Shown: in pieces, positions 21,601 through 33,585 of the stretch | How positions within the stretch are numbered: position 1 is the stretch's first letter | Layout: each line of letters opens with the position of its first letter | DNA from: Emydura subglobosa | Lineage: Eukaryota > Chordata > Testudines > Chelidae | Direction of reading: 5' to 3' | Assembly (NCBI GenBank): GCA_007922225.1 | Contig: ML679956.1 | Coordinates: 74,002,095 to 74,066,094 of the forward strand | DNA: 64,000 bases | The notes under the pieces: generated by a model | Told to the model about the DNA's origin: nothing | Seen by the model: the letters and a program-made list of their open reading frames with translations, nothing else | Database searches by the model: none | Position numbers and translations under genes: made by a program

Positions 21601-22744
21601 CCCCATTTCAGCTGTGTGGCTACATTCTGATCTCCTAACATGGACTAGAACAGCTTAAAAATCTCTTGTATCAGTAGGAATGGACCCTATGCAGAATTTA
21701 CCACAGATTCAAGCACCCCCACACTTTGTGAGGTTGAAATGAAGAGTTGATATTTTGCAGCTCGAAGTCAACTCTGCAATCAAAGTTTAGGGCTTGTTTT
21801 CGTAGGATATTGAGACAGTCCCAGCAATCCACAAACAGGTCCATTTTTAGGGTCTTGGTCTGGGCACCAAAAATGGAGAGACCCCCAAATCACTAGTCAT
21901 GGCCCAGATTGGGAGAAAACCTCCGTTCAGCATTAAATAATTCCTAAGAAACTTGTTCCATCCATTTGCAACTTGCAAAATAAAATTAAAAGTGTCCTTC
22001 GTTTTATTCCATCCCTGATTACAATGGCAGCTGTATCTCAGCCTCATGAGATGCTATCAGTTCTCTTGGGTCTCTGTGGCATGCCGGTCCTTTCCTCCCA
22101 GCTTAGCTGAGAAGGAAATGCTCAGGATGCTCTTTTGGGCGGGAGTCAATCTTGCTGCCAACAGAGAGAACAGTAGGCATGCTGCAGCTCCTATTTCATG
22201 TTGCTTCATTTCTGCTGGAGCTAATTGATTTTTACAGCCAGCATGTTGAGCGCTAAGGAAATAAGCGCCTTTGTTGCATCACACTAATGTTCAGAATGAT
22301 CCAGCTAAGGAGAAGAAGAGAGACCAAAATAGTTTGCTGAAGAGAAGACTCCAACTCATTTCCTCCCCCTCTCGCCTATCCAGAGCCCTGCTCAAAGAAG
22401 AGCAATTAGAGCTGGCTTAAAATATTGAAATCAAACTGCATGCAGCTTGTTTAGAATGAGAGAGTTGCAGAGTTTTCCTGAAGCCTCCAGGTTATCTGGG
22501 GATTTAGCAAGGAATTATAAAGGCGAGAAAATAAATAAAGGTGAGATCTCACTTGAAATCACACCCCTTTCAGGTGTTTCGAGCTGAGGACAGAAAAATG
22601 GAGGCTCCCAGAAGGAAACTTTTGGCATCCATTAAACCGAATAAGAGTTCTTAATACCATGAACTAGATGTCCTTGGGTATCTGGCTTAAATACTAGTGT
22701 GGCCTCCATTACCTCATATATCAGCACCTCAGAGTCTTTAAAAT
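21601..22744. other. Unrecognised DNA
   Basis: No named repeat or gene. 22040-22560 looks single-copy and could be conserved non-coding sequence, an inference from texture only. Confidence 0.3.
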
Positions 22745-22935
22745 ATTTATCCTCCCAACATCCCTAGGAGGTAGGGAAGTGCCTTGGTCCCATTTTACAT
22801 AGGGAGAACCATGGCACAGAGAAATGAAGTGGTTTGACCCAGGTTTCACATGAAATCGACGGTACAGCAAAGAATTGGAATGTACTCTCTACATCTAGGC
22901 CAGCACCATAACCACTGAGCCATCCTTCATCTTCG
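22745..22935 (-). mobile_element. MIR/core-SINE relic
   Basis: Reverse MIR blocks: 'cctaggaggtagggaagtg', 'tcccattttacatagggag', 'ggcacagagaaatgaagtg' and 'ccagcaccataaccactga'. Decayed throughout. Confidence 0.75.
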
Positions 22936-24097
22936 TGGAGCTGTGATCAATAGAAGGCCAAGATAAGGGGTGGGGACAAACGTAACTTTTAGTCATCTGA
23001 ATGCTCCCTTGATCCTAGGGCATACTACCACTCCCAGACTCTGCTTGTGCCCCTGCTGCAGAAGCATTACATGCTCACGATAAGAGTAGCTCTGAATCAG
23101 TATGTGTCAAAACTCAAACTGCTCAGTTTTGTTTCTATTTCATCAGCAGCCTTGTGCCTTGTTCCGATCTCACTTATTCAAGTCGTATAATTGCACTGAC
23201 ATCAATGGAGTGCAGAGCCGAGCCCCAGGCTTCTTCTGTTTCACAGTGCAAAACCATTTTACATTTTTCTGTAACAATCAAGCCATTGGGTTTATTTCTG
23301 CAGACAAACTAGGAATGAAGCTTCCCTAGTAGTTTAACAAAGGTAAAAGAAATCTCAGTCCTGAATTATTATGGGATACAGCCCTATTCTCCAGTGGCTT
23401 TTGTTCTTCCTTTTAAAGAATGCATCCACTCTGCAATGATGCAGGGTATCTGGATAGACACCTTGGGTCTTTCTTTCTCAACTCTAAACCTGTATTTTTT
23501 CACCTTTTTAGAACCAAAAGGCTTCCCATGTGCTCCTCTGTATTCCTAAAAAAAACTGCTATCCAAATATCAGCCAAGAAAATTTAAGTCTGAGAGAACC
23601 TCATTTATAATTCACTAGAGTATGGCAAAGTCATTACCGCTACATATGGTGGGCTTTCATATGTAAACAGCATACTGTGCGTTCACCCTAAGAAGTTATT
23701 TTAGAATGTGCTGCCAATCCCACTTAAGCTTGGGATGTGTAAAAATGTGTAAAATTTACTGTCTTGCCAATTTAGCAAACATAAGTTTGAAATCAGTTTC
23801 TGATCTTCTTATGATGAGGGGTTTATGGTTACTTTATCGTACTCCCAAATCCCCGCACTTCCATCAGTTTTAGGAACATAACTCGGGATATTCCAGAGAT
23901 TAGTTTATTCCCTACTTCTATTACACTTCTCATTGCCTTTCTACAACTTCTCACAAAACTTCAGCAACAAGCCTGGCACTTTTAACACTGTGTTGTTTCA
24001 TAGTTAGGCCTTTTTACTAATACCACTGTAAAACCAAAGTGTTATTTTTTTTGTGCTTTTTCTCTTTCATTTTGCCACCAAATCTAACACCTGATCC
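22936..24097. other. Unrecognised DNA
   Basis: Nothing I can name. Short frames are without domain signatures. Confidence 0.35.
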
Positions 24098-24325
24098 AAG
24101 GTTATGTCTACACTGTGGGCTTGTGGGATCGATTGAGTGGGTCATGTAGATCCGCTCAGTCAATCCCAGATGGCCTCTCCAGTCGATGCTGGTAATCCAC
24201 CTCCCCAAAAGGAGTAAGGCTGCATCAACGGGAGGGCGTCTCCTGTTGGCATAGTGCCACGAAGACGCCACAGTACATCAATGCAAGTACATTGACTGCC
24301 GGCAGCACTGTAGACCAGACCAGGC
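24098..24325. mobile_element. hAT-like MITE
   Basis: The left end 'aaggttatgtctacactgtg' pairs with the right end 'actgtagaccagaccaggc'. Internal 'cgattgagtgggtcatgtag' and 'ggtaatccacctcccc' relate it to the 5768/50480 family. Non-coding. Confidence 0.7.
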
Positions 24326-24524
24326 CCAAGGCACCCCAACCCAGCTTTACGTTGCTAAAACTAAATTCTGTAACAATGAAAGATAACACCAGGAAAGTGC
24401 CTTTGTACGTCAGGCTGATCTGTACAGGCACGCTGAAACTGCTCTCCCTTCTTTGTGTAGTTTTTTCAATATGACGCCATGTTCTTGTATCTAAATGTAG
24501 TATTTATCTGTCCCCTCTTATTGT

Positions 24525-24665
24525 CACCTCTGAGCACCCTCACAGTTTTTAATGGTTTTGTCCTCATCAGACCCCTGTGAGGCAGAGCAATGCTAATACT
24601 CCAGTTTTACAGAGGGAGAACTCGGGCGCAGAACGTGATCCCGTTTCAGACAGACCATCCTTTCT
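24525..24665 (-). mobile_element. MIR-like fragment
   Basis: 'cctcatcagacccctgtgag', 'ctccagttttacagaggga' and 'actcgggcgcagaacgtga' follow the reverse MIR order (deletion-prone tail, then core). The head is missing. Confidence 0.55.
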
Positions 24666-25423
24666 CTCTTCATTGAGCATTAGCAAACACTCTCTTGTAC
24701 GGTTCTTCATGCATCACAGCTAGTGTTTTCATCCTCATATTTAGAAAGCACACATGACCTCCTCTCATGATCCCATTCTCAGCTGCTGACCCCCCTCGTG
24801 CCCATTTCCTTTTGTGCCATCAGCTGGATCCTTCCTCCCGCCAGTGTTCTCCAGGCTCCACTACTTCCTTTCTCTTGTAAAAACGGCACGGACTGGGAAA
24901 AGCCCCCTCCCTGGCAGCTCCTAGTCAGGGCTTCCATAGAGGGAGGCGGTGGGAGATAGAGGGGTTCCTCCAGTCCCCACTGCCGTTCTGGCTCCAGTTC
25001 TGTACCTGGTATAATCAACATTTTGTACAACAGTTTGTTGCCTTATGCTTGTAAAGGACTTTACGATGATAAGGGCAGTATATTTAAAGATATTATTCTC
25101 TTGCAATTGCTGCTGCAATTTTAATTTCTTCCATAAAACCCGATGCCAAGTGAGACAGTCAGAATAAGGCACTGAAATAAAAGTCCTGGACACCCTTTCT
25201 TGAACAAATTACTTTTCCAAAACTGTAGAGCGTAATCCAGTATTTGCTGCTAAACTGCCATGTTTTGTGGGAGGCACAGATGGAGAGGAATACAATCAAA
25301 ATGTCTCATTAAAGAGCAAACATTTTCACTGATCAACTGCAAACATTGATTCCCCACAGAATGGAGTACATGCAAGCAAACACACACACGAACTCCTAAC
25401 AGATTTAGGTTTGCACTTGGGGC
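24666..25423. other. Mostly unrecognised DNA
   Basis: A MIR/L2-type tail relic may lie at 25035-25100 ('tgtaaaggactttacgatg', 'gatattattctc'). Otherwise nothing. Confidence 0.35.
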
Positions 25424-25600
25424 TAGATTTTCAAAGGGATTTAGGCAGACAGGCGTGTAGTGAGATTTTCAAAATCATGTAAGTGTAACCTGTGGGTAGG
25501 CTAGACTTTACTTCCTTGCCCTTCTCCAGTGCCTAAAAAACCCCAATTCCCATAGAAAAGCACCTGGAGACCCAGAATTCAGTCATTGAGGATTTTCAGC
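25424..25600. mobile_element. Fold-back element (family B), left half
   Basis: 'gattttcaaagggatttagg' and 'tagtgagattttcaaaatca' are the outer blocks of the family. Their complements 'cctttgaaaatctggccc' and 'cttcaaaagtgcctagtagg' lie about 1 kb away at 26462-26537. The element is therefore split by the intervening AT-rich sequence. Confidence 0.6.
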
Positions 25601-26394
25601 AATGATTGCACAGAGTCACCTTCCCCACAATCAAGTTCAAAAGAACAAAAGAAATTAACTTAATTATGAAATACCAACTTTATAAAATATGATAAAGAAA
25701 CAAATAATAAACAATAATAAAACTTAATTTTTACTCTATAACATGGCTACTTTATAAGGCACATACATTATCTTCACAAGTATACATAAAATAAATAAAG
25801 AAAACAAATTAAATCTAAACAGGTCGGTCCCCACAGAAACACAATGAAAAGAAACTCAGACTTCCCAAAAGCTTAGGTTCAGTTCACCTGAGTCTGAGTT
25901 AAGAGTCTTTGATCACCAAATCTCTACAGTCTGTTGAGTCAAAAGGAACATCTTCCCTTCACTTGCCTGTAGAAATTTTCAATGCACACTTCCTCCTCCT
26001 CTGTTCAAATTACTCAATTAACTAGTCAGCTAGCCATTTAACCAACCACTCAGGTACGTCTATAGTTTTTTAAAAAAAACAAAACACAAAAGAGAAACCT
26101 GTTACAAGAAAAATACAGAAACTGAGAATAGCAAAATAAATGATTCTTTCTCCATCATCACATTTAAATAAAAGAAAAATTGGTGAATCATCCTAAATGG
26201 AGCCAATTTAACTAAAGTAGTTTGGCTAAAATCAAACAACATTCAAAGTATAAAATTAAAATAAAAAGACATTATTTTTCCCGCCCAGTTTTATCTTTTC
26301 TATAATTAACACTGCCAGGACTTCCCTGTCGGAGGGCTAACAATATCCCTAACCTGCTGCATTCCATTTTTCGGAACTGCCAACAAACCAAAAA
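25601..26394. mobile_element. AT-rich insert splitting the fold-back element
   Basis: About 0.8 kb of A-rich DNA (many 'aataaa' steps, A-run at 26071-26080). It has no recognisable domain or terminal repeat. Its position between the two halves of one palindromic element is the main argument that it is inserted. The class is unknown. Confidence 0.4.
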
Positions 26395-26537
26395 AGTCTG
26401 TTATTTGCCCAACTTTATTAGGCATCTAATTATCCATTAAAATCAACTTAAATCAATGAGAGTCAGGATCTTCAAAAGTGCCTAGTAGGCAGCTATCTGC
26501 CTCTTGAGGTGCCTAAATACCTTTGAAAATCTGGCCC
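26395..26537. mobile_element. Fold-back element (family B), right half
   Basis: Contains 'aaatcaatgagagt', 'agtgcctagtaggcagctat' and the end 'cctttgaaaatctggccc', complementary to the left half at 25424. Confidence 0.6.
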
Positions 26538-28309
26538 TTAGTGCTTCTGGAAGGTGCTGAAGCGATAGTTCTGAAGACTGAAATCGTCCATTGACCATGG
26601 GTTGATGATTCCTGCAACTCAGCACTGAGGCTAAGGCTTGGGGAAATGCTTGTACGACTGCTGCCCGGGCTGTATTTGGTTTATGTGTAACCTCAGTCCC
26701 TCTAGCCAATGCTAGCCAGTGCATATGCAAGGCCTGAGTTCCTAGGCGAGGATGATGTTGACTTGTTTTGTGCCATCGACTGTGTAATGGCAACTGGATC
26801 TGCTGTGATCAATTAGTGGTGACAAAGCACAGAGCATGCAGCTTCCCGGAGACTGAGTGCACCTTGCCTCAGAGAGCAAGTGCACTAGAGCGAGCGATGA
26901 CAGAATTTTATATATAATATCCATCCATTTACCTAATTTTTAAGGATTTACATTTTCACAGTTGCTCAGAAGAATGATGGCTTTTAAGCACCTATTTGTA
27001 TCTATTTAAATTTGCACCATTGCAAGAAATTGGGGGGGTGGGGAGGGGAGTCAGACAATAATTATTTAATGACAGTAGTCATTGAGATTGAAAACGTTAA
27101 AGCTTTATAACTATTAAAGCAAACGATCAACATCAGATGTCAAAATATACAAAGTCAATATCCTGAAATGAAACTCTCCTAAGTTCTCAAGCCGCATTTC
27201 TCTTACTTTGCCTAGCTGTACATTTTAATAATTTTCAATAGAACATTTTTTTCCCTGTCAGTTTGTGTGCATGTGTACGGTGAAATCAATGTATAGCGAC
27301 ATTTATTGATAAACATCTAATCCTTCCAAGATTAAATATAGTTTACTCAGGGATCTAAAGAGCAGAGCCAACGCTAAGGATATGCAGTTGCATGTGATGC
27401 CAATCTAGGCCTATTGTGGAACAAGTCTGGCACCGGCAACAGTTGAGGGTCTCAAAAGGTGTTGTCTCAGACATGCAGCAGGTACATGGAGCATTTGTTG
27501 TTCCTGCAAGGCGTAAGAGCAGCGAAAGGTCCCCCAGACACTGAATAATTCCCCCCCATGCCATCTATGAAGGCAAGCAGGGGAGGAAGAGGAGAACCAT
27601 GGAGCTGCCAGGGCAGAAAGAGAGATGGGTACTCTCAGCTGTCAGCCAGTCATCACGACCAACCAGAGTGAGCGGAAGGAAGTACCAGGAGCTCCAATAT
27701 CATCAGTAGCCCAAGCCTCCAGGATCCCAATTACTGAAAGCTGCAGAGAAAAGAAACCAGCAGCCAAGTAGTTGTAGCTTTGGTCAAGGCTCTATTTGCT
27801 CCACTGTCAACCTGAGCACAAGCTTTCCTCAAACTCGGTGCACTAAAGATGAGACCCCACTAATGTCTTACACCACCAAGATCAACTAAACGAGGCTTCA
27901 GTGAGCCATATTCAATGTCAGAGAAAGCTCCAGAGCTTTTGTACCTGTAGGGGCTGGTAAAATACAGCAGAAGTTATTTTCAGGCCTTCAGAGATAACAT
28001 TCTCTCTCTCACAGACACATGCGTCCTGCTGTTTGTGACTCTGCCCTGTAAGAGCCCAGTTATTGATGCTCCCAATTTCCGTTTGCTCTTCCTGAAACCT
28101 CTTTTCCTTATTTGTTTCTGGCAAATTGGAAATTGCTTTTCTATTTTAAAACAGTGATTTCTGTACTGACAAAAGGACGGTTCCCTGATTTCAGCAGCAC
28201 ATTTGAATAGGGTTTGTTTTTCACTAAAAGCATAAAGGGTCAGATTCAAACCTGGGGGAAGTGGCAGCAATCCCAGTGGATAACAATTTCCTATTTCTCA
28301 GGGGATCCC
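26538..28309. other. Unrecognised DNA
   Basis: No gene or named repeat. Short frames lack domain signatures. Confidence 0.35.
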
Positions 28310-28450
28310 ATCTCTCTCCCTGTGTGACCCTAATCACTGCATCTCTCTGGGCTTGTTCCCCCTCCCCCTGCATCTTTCTCGTCTATTTAGACTAAACTCT
28401 TCAGGGCAGGATTCACTATGTGTTTTAGCAGAGTAGAGTCCCAATAACAG
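28310..28450 (+). mobile_element. MIR/L2-like relic
   Basis: 'ctccctgtgtgaccctaat', 'gcatctctctgggctt', 'tttagactaaactcttcagg' and 'gcaggattcactatgtgtt' follow the plus-strand order of a MIR core joined to an L2/L3-type tail. Confidence 0.5.
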
Positions 28451-29148
28451 TGTCAGGCAATGGAGATTTAGACCATCCTCTTTATTTCAGCTTCGGAACG
28501 TTAATTTCTTTCAGAGTTACACTTTTCATTCTCTGCCATGGGAAAATTAAAGCCAACCCTCTCATTTTGAGAAAAATTGAGTCCTTGCCCCCTGAGCTGA
28601 CATGATGCCTGATAAACGCACCTGCGTTGGGGTTATATGAGTCATGTTGTTACAGAACATGCTGCCTTTTCCATTTATGACATGTCACTGGGAATTGTGC
28701 CGTCTGCAATGACTGATAAAGTGGTTAAGTTCAAAGCAGCACTTTAGAGCACATCTCTCCTTGAAAATAACAGGATTTGATGAAAGATTGGAGCCATGGC
28801 AGATTCTTTAGTGAGCAATTCAGATGATTGTTCAAACACACCTCCTAAATAATCACTAACTTCTATTCAGAGAACTGTTCGAGATAAATAAAGGTTTCAA
28901 AGCCTCCCGACAGCCATCACTACTCAAGTTTCCTATTTCCACCTGAGACTGGTTTGAAAACTGTGCCCTTTCCTATCAGGCCAGGATCGCTTAACCACAA
29001 TTATCTATATACTGGATTAAACTCAATACATCTATCTGACGCCAGGAGTATGCACTCACAATGCTTAATAAAGTCAATGAAAAGATTTCCATTCATTTTA
29101 CTGGACTTTGGATAAGGCTGATACCATGCGCCTTAAGAAAGCTTCACT
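28451..29148. other. Possible single-copy DNA
   Basis: No repeat text recognised over about 0.7 kb. This is the longest repeat-free-looking stretch near here and a candidate conserved non-coding element. That is a guess from texture only. Confidence 0.25.
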
Positions 29149-29403
29149 TAAGTCTTGTCTATACTGCCCCACAGTTCAGAATACTTGGATATGAACAGCA
29201 TAGCACACCAAAGTGTTTTCCTGTAACTCCCGAATATGGATGCTGCAGGTGCAAACTAAAAGGTTCTAGTGTGGTCCGCTTCACTAGGAACCTTTTAGTT
29301 TGTGTCTGCAGAATCTACAAGGGGGAGTCAGCACAGCATTTTGGTGCTCACTGCTCTTCACACCCCCATAGTCCAAATTATGGGCAATGTAGACATCATG
29401 TTA
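29149..29403. mobile_element. MITE with a long central hairpin
   Basis: The left end 'taagtcttgtctatactg' and the right end 'caatgtagacatcatgtta' are imperfect inverted repeats. The centre is a strong hairpin (29242-29311). Confidence 0.65.
29242..29311. repeat. Near-perfect hairpin
   Basis: Arms 'caaactaaaaggttctagtg' (29252-29271) and 'cactaggaaccttttagttt' (29282-29301) differ by one inserted base and enclose a 10 nt loop. Pairing extends outward to CTGCAG on both sides. It is the centre of a fold-back transposon and could also be transcribed as a hairpin RNA. Confidence 0.85.
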
Positions 29404-29504
29404 GTCCAGAATACCATAGCCTAGTTTATCAAAAGCACCAGCTACTGAGTTCACCTCCCCTCACCACTTTGCTCACTACATTCCCCATAGAATACCAGGT
29501 CACG

Positions 29505-30725
29505 TTCAAAGTTTGCAAATGACATGAATATTTCTGGAAATGGTAAATAATGGAGAAGAGAACAGATCGCTGATTCAGAGTGGTCTGGATTGCTTGGTAA
29601 ACTGGGCACAAGCAAACTATATGTGTTTTATAAAGGTCAGTGCACATGTATACACACCTGGGAATCCATAACAGGGGTGGCCAAACTGCAGCTTGTGAGT
29701 TTACAGTTAAAATGCAGCTCATGGAGCCCCCCCCCCCATTCTCCACCTGCCAGGGTGGGGGCACTCAGGACTTCTGCCCAGCAACAGGGTGATGGGGCTA
29801 AGGGCTTCTGCCCAGTGGGGAGGGGGGTCCTGACAGATGCATGCCCTTTGGGGCAGGAGCCCTTAGCCCCACGACCCCATCGCAGGGATGAATCCCTGTC
29901 CTCCGGTAGGCGTGCCCTGGCTCTTGAACTTCTAAAGATTGTCTTACTTCGCTTGGAGGGTCAGGAAGTTTGGACACCCCTGACATATAAGGTAGTCCAT
30001 GCTCACAGGATGGGGGACCCAATTCTGAGAAGCAGCGATTCTGAGAAAGACTTGAGGGCCATGATGGATAATCAGCTGAACATGAGCTCCCATTGGGATG
30101 CTGTGGTCAAGAGAGCTAATGCAATCCTGGGATACATAAGCAGGAGAATCTCAAGTAGGAGAAAAGAGGTTATTTTACCTCTGTGTTCGGCATTGGTGTG
30201 ATTGCTGCTGGAATGCTGTGTCCAGTGCTGGTGCCCACAATTCAAGAAGGATGTTGATAAATTGGAGAAGGTCCAGAGAAGAGCCACAAGAATGATTAAA
30301 AGATTAGAAGACACGCCTTACCATGCTAGATTGAGCATTTTGAGTCTATTGTGCGTAACACAGAGAAGATTAAAGGGTGACTTGATTATAGTCTATAAGC
30401 ATCTGCATGGGAACAAATATTTAATAATGGGCTCCTCAATCTAACAGAGAAAAGTATAACACAATCCAATGGCTGGAAGTTGAGCTAGACAAATTCAGAC
30501 CATAAATAAGGAGTAAATTTATAAACAGTGAGAATAATTAATCATTGGAACAATTTACCAAGGGTCTTGCTGGATCCTCCATCACTGACCATTTTTAAAC
30601 CAAGATGGGATGTTTTTCTAAAAGATATAATCGAGGAAGTATGTTGGAGAAGTGACACGGCCTGTGTAATACAATGGGTCAGATTAGATGGTCACAGTAA
30701 TGCCTTCTGACCATGGAATCCATGA
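29505..30725 (+). mobile_element. CR1 LINE, interrupted by a hAT-like element
   Basis: Plus-strand CR1. It starts in the catalytic region ('aaagtttgcaaatgacat', about 29506), continues with 'SGLDCLVNWAQAN'-type sequence, is interrupted at 29672-29982, and resumes with 'MGDPILRSSDSEKDL' (about 30009), 'RANAILGYISRRISSRRKEVI' and 'FKKDVDKLEKVQRRATRMIK' (30241-30300). It ends with 'INHWNNLPRVLLDPPSL' (30534-30584) and the 3' end 'gccttctgaccatggaatcc' (30702-30721). A stop at about 30200 and later frameshifts break the coding frame. It is 5'-truncated. Confidence 0.88.
29672..29982 (+). mobile_element. hAT-like MITE inserted in CR1
   Basis: Ends 'caggggtggccaaactgc' and 'gaagtttggacacccctg' are inverted repeats, with C-rich and G-rich inner arms (a C-run at 29728-29740). 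Flanks 'atccataa' and 'acatataa' match at five of eight positions, compatible with a decayed 8 bp target duplication. An open frame of 203 codons (29590-30201) runs from CR1 through this element and back into CR1. Confidence 0.8.
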
Positions 30726-31379
30726 AAAAATCTCAGTCATAATCTTCAGAGGCCTCTCTTGATACTGTTTTAGAGAACACTTCTGTCTAAGAGACAGCCA
30801 TCTACTTACGCAGTTATGATCCTTACACACCTGTGAGCTAATTAAATACTATTATTCCCCTTTTACTGATGGGGCGGTGTATTAATTTAGATGGAACAAA
30901 TGGGCCAAAGGTGTTAACAGAACCCAGTCTCTGTTCAATATTAGACAGTGTTAAACAAGTTTGGTCTCTAAAGACCTCTGCCTGCTTAGCACCATGGCAG
31001 CCACACCATTAAAAACCCTTTTAACCTTATATTAAAGATAAAGGGATAAAAAAAGAGAAACAGCAAAAGCATTTGAAGTGGAAAGTATTAAATAAAACTC
31101 ATTTTAACAGCATCCCTTGTTCTCTTTCCCTTTAGCTGAAGAGAGTTTTAGAAGGAAAGTCCCCTTGTTGATAATAACTGTCTTTTTGTGGAAAAGAAAA
31201 GTTGGCTGAGACTGGCTGGAGCTGTCATTGTTGCTCTTTTTGTTGTTAAAGTCCGATCCCATTTAATCCCAGGGGATCTTTGGGATTCAGATGGAGCTGG
31301 TGATGTCATCTGGATCCCTCTCTGTGGCCTGTGTTGCTTCTGGACACTTTGTGATCAGTGTGGATACCAGTGAGACACG
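30726..31379. other. Mostly unrecognised DNA with a MIR relic
   Basis: 30840-30960 has weak reverse-MIR texture ('attattccccttttactgat', 'gaacccagtctctg'). 30899-30921 is identical over 23 bp to 35143-35165. Nothing else is recognised. Confidence 0.4.
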
Positions 31380-32199
31380 GTACGCCCAATTTGCAGATCA
31401 ATAAGGTTTAATGTGCAAGGTTTTCTATAAGTATACTAGTTAAATACAAAGCCTAAAATTAACTACAATATATCATACTCACTAAGCCTGGAGAGCTAAA
31501 CAATCACTCAGAAGGCTGTATACAGGAATGGCTTTCTTCAGGGGCCCCGCCAGGGAGTCAGTGGATCCTCTGGTCTAATTGGCAGCACCTCCCGTGGAGT
31601 CAGGTGTTGATGGAGCGTGCCCCTTTGTCTAAATAGTGACTTCTTATACCATTCCATAAACAGCCTTCACCTAATTATCTCTCTACTCATTATCGTATAT
31701 GCTAATTACCTACATTGGGGTTTTCACCCTTACTACATTCCATTCTCACCATGATAATTGGAGTCATCACAACATCTGGTGATAGGAGGGGCGGTGTAAA
31801 AGTATGCCCCCTGGCAATGAAACAGTGTACCCCCAAACGTTCAAGGATAACTTCTTGTTCCCATCACCGTTATCTATGGGCAGCTGCAAGCAATACATGT
31901 TGTGTATTTTGTCTTGGTATGTGCCATGGTATGCAGAAACTGAGACATCTGCAAGGTTATTCAGTAGTCCTCATCTCTGCTAACTGGAAGATGTCATGCT
32001 ACAGGGGTCAGAGTAGCCAAGCAAGGAACTGAAGCCATGTTAGGCCTGTAGGACAGCTCATATTGTACTGGGCCTCCAACAGCCTGGTTAGGATTAGGAC
32101 AAAGGTCCAGGGTCCCAGGAGATGGTGGAGGTGGCAGCCATGGCGGCGAAGCTCACTCCAGCAACCAATTTTTCTCCTCTAAGTATCTTTCTTTAAGGA
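31380..32199. mobile_element. Putative LTR-like relic
   Basis: Its texture resembles that of 20574-21600 and 40596-41640 (AT-rich left part, pyrimidine-rich middle, moderate GC right part). No TG...CA ends, TATA or domain were confirmed, so this is a weak call. Confidence 0.25.
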
Positions 32200-32620
32200 G
32201 CCCCTATCACAACTGGGACATGGGTCATCTTCCCTAGTGGTCAGACCAGGAGCCAGGCCAGGTCAGATGGGCAGACCAAGACTCAGGAGTCAGGCAGGGT
32301 GAGGTTACCAGTTTAGCAGCAGGGGCAGGTACTGCGGGAGAAGCAGTACTAAGCAGGAGGGATCCAGATGCATGGACAACATCCTGTTCCTGTGCCTTTT
32401 TAAAATAGAAGCTAGGAACCAATCAGAGCCCAGGACTGGAGTCCTCTGTCAGACTGCCTCTTCTATTCTGACAACTCTCAGCAGATCACTAGATGGCAGG
32501 TTGGAACTAAGTGCCCTGTGGCCCAAGGTTCAAGACCTACAGACTGTAACACCCCCAAAAACAGCACTGGGTACCATAATCCCTCCTCTTGTTGGTTTGC
32601 CCACAAATTAGGCCTAATTT
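32200..32620. repeat. Dispersed repeat pair, copy 1
   Basis: 'ctagtggtcagaccaggagc', repeated 'gtcag' and 'caggagtcagg' steps, and an exit through 'accaatcagagcccagga' recur in the same order at 35205-35660. The 'agtggttagagc'-like start is reminiscent of a tRNA-like head, but LTR origin is equally possible. Confidence 0.45.
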
Positions 32621-32899
32621 TCAGACCATTAATGTCCAGCCCCGCATTTCCTTGTTTACCATGCACAAACTTAACACAGTCCTTGAGTTATATTAGAAGG
32701 CCTTTTTGTTTGGACTAATTCTCCGTCTCCCTTTCGTAGCTTTTCCCATCAACATTTGTTATTATAGGTTATGGTGACATCGTATGAACTTTTACATACT
32801 CTTGCAGTTGAGCCCACAATTAGGATAGGTCTGTAGGCCCAATGAGAGGCTGGGACACATAATGACGGGGTGGCTTTCCCAAAATCAGACAACTACCAG
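32621..32899. other. Unrecognised DNA
   Basis: Nothing recognised. Confidence 0.3.
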
Positions 32900-33072
32900 C
32901 AGTGCATCTCTACTGCAGCTGGAGGTGTAATTTCCAGCTCAAATAAATCTACATGCATTAACTCTGATCAAGCTAAAATACTAAAAATAGCAGCCTTTCA
33001 GGTGGCAGCCTGGGCTAGCTATCTGACTACGTCCCTGTGGTTTTGGAAGGGATTGTACTCAGCCAACTAGCC
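32900..33072. mobile_element. MITE (14085-type), truncated by an LTR
   Basis: 'gcatctctactgcagctgga', 'taatttccagctcaaa', 'taactctgatcaagctaaaa' and 'aaaaatagcagcc' match the left part of the 14085-14424 family. It ends abruptly at 'aactagcc' where the LTR begins with TGTGAC at 33073. Confidence 0.6.
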
Positions 33073-33585
33073 TGTGACACTGTCTGGATTAAGGGGACCA
33101 TTTATAATATTATGTAACATCAATATTTCAAAATTACAATCATTCCTATGAGACAGGCCATGTCAGGTACCGTTAGAAAGGTTATAACTTGCTAAGTATG
33201 ATGCTATTGATTAGGTGCATGTGTCATATTTGTATTGTAGGTTATGAATATCTTTGAAATATCTGTATTTCAACTTGTGCTGTGTTTCTGGGAGTCACCC
33301 CAGACAGGATGGCTGCAGCACTAGCTGCTTGATGGCCCATTAAGGGAACTCAAAGATACAATAAGCCCAGGGAAAGAACCCAGGGGCTACACCTGATGAG
33401 TCACCAGGACTTACTCATGTGACCCGGGACTCCATCTTATTTCTGTAAATTTCCACAAGCAGCATGGAAAAGGCCAAGGGACATAAAAGGCAGCTGCACC
33501 ACATCCATTTTGTCTTCATCCATCTTCAGTCTTCACCTATCTCCGGATCAAGTCATCAACAACTGCTGCTGAAAATACTGTCTCT
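33073..33585 (+). mobile_element. LTR, 3'-truncated
   Basis: Aligns along its length with the first half of the solo LTR at 56249-57313: same TGTGAC start, 'gccatgtcaggtacc', 'tatctgtatttcaacttgtg', 'cagacaggatggctgcagca', 'gatgagtcaccaggacttac' and TATA-like 'gacataaaaggcagctg' (33480-33496). The 3' half, including the polyadenylation region, is absent. A fold-back element begins where the similarity stops. Confidence 0.85.
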
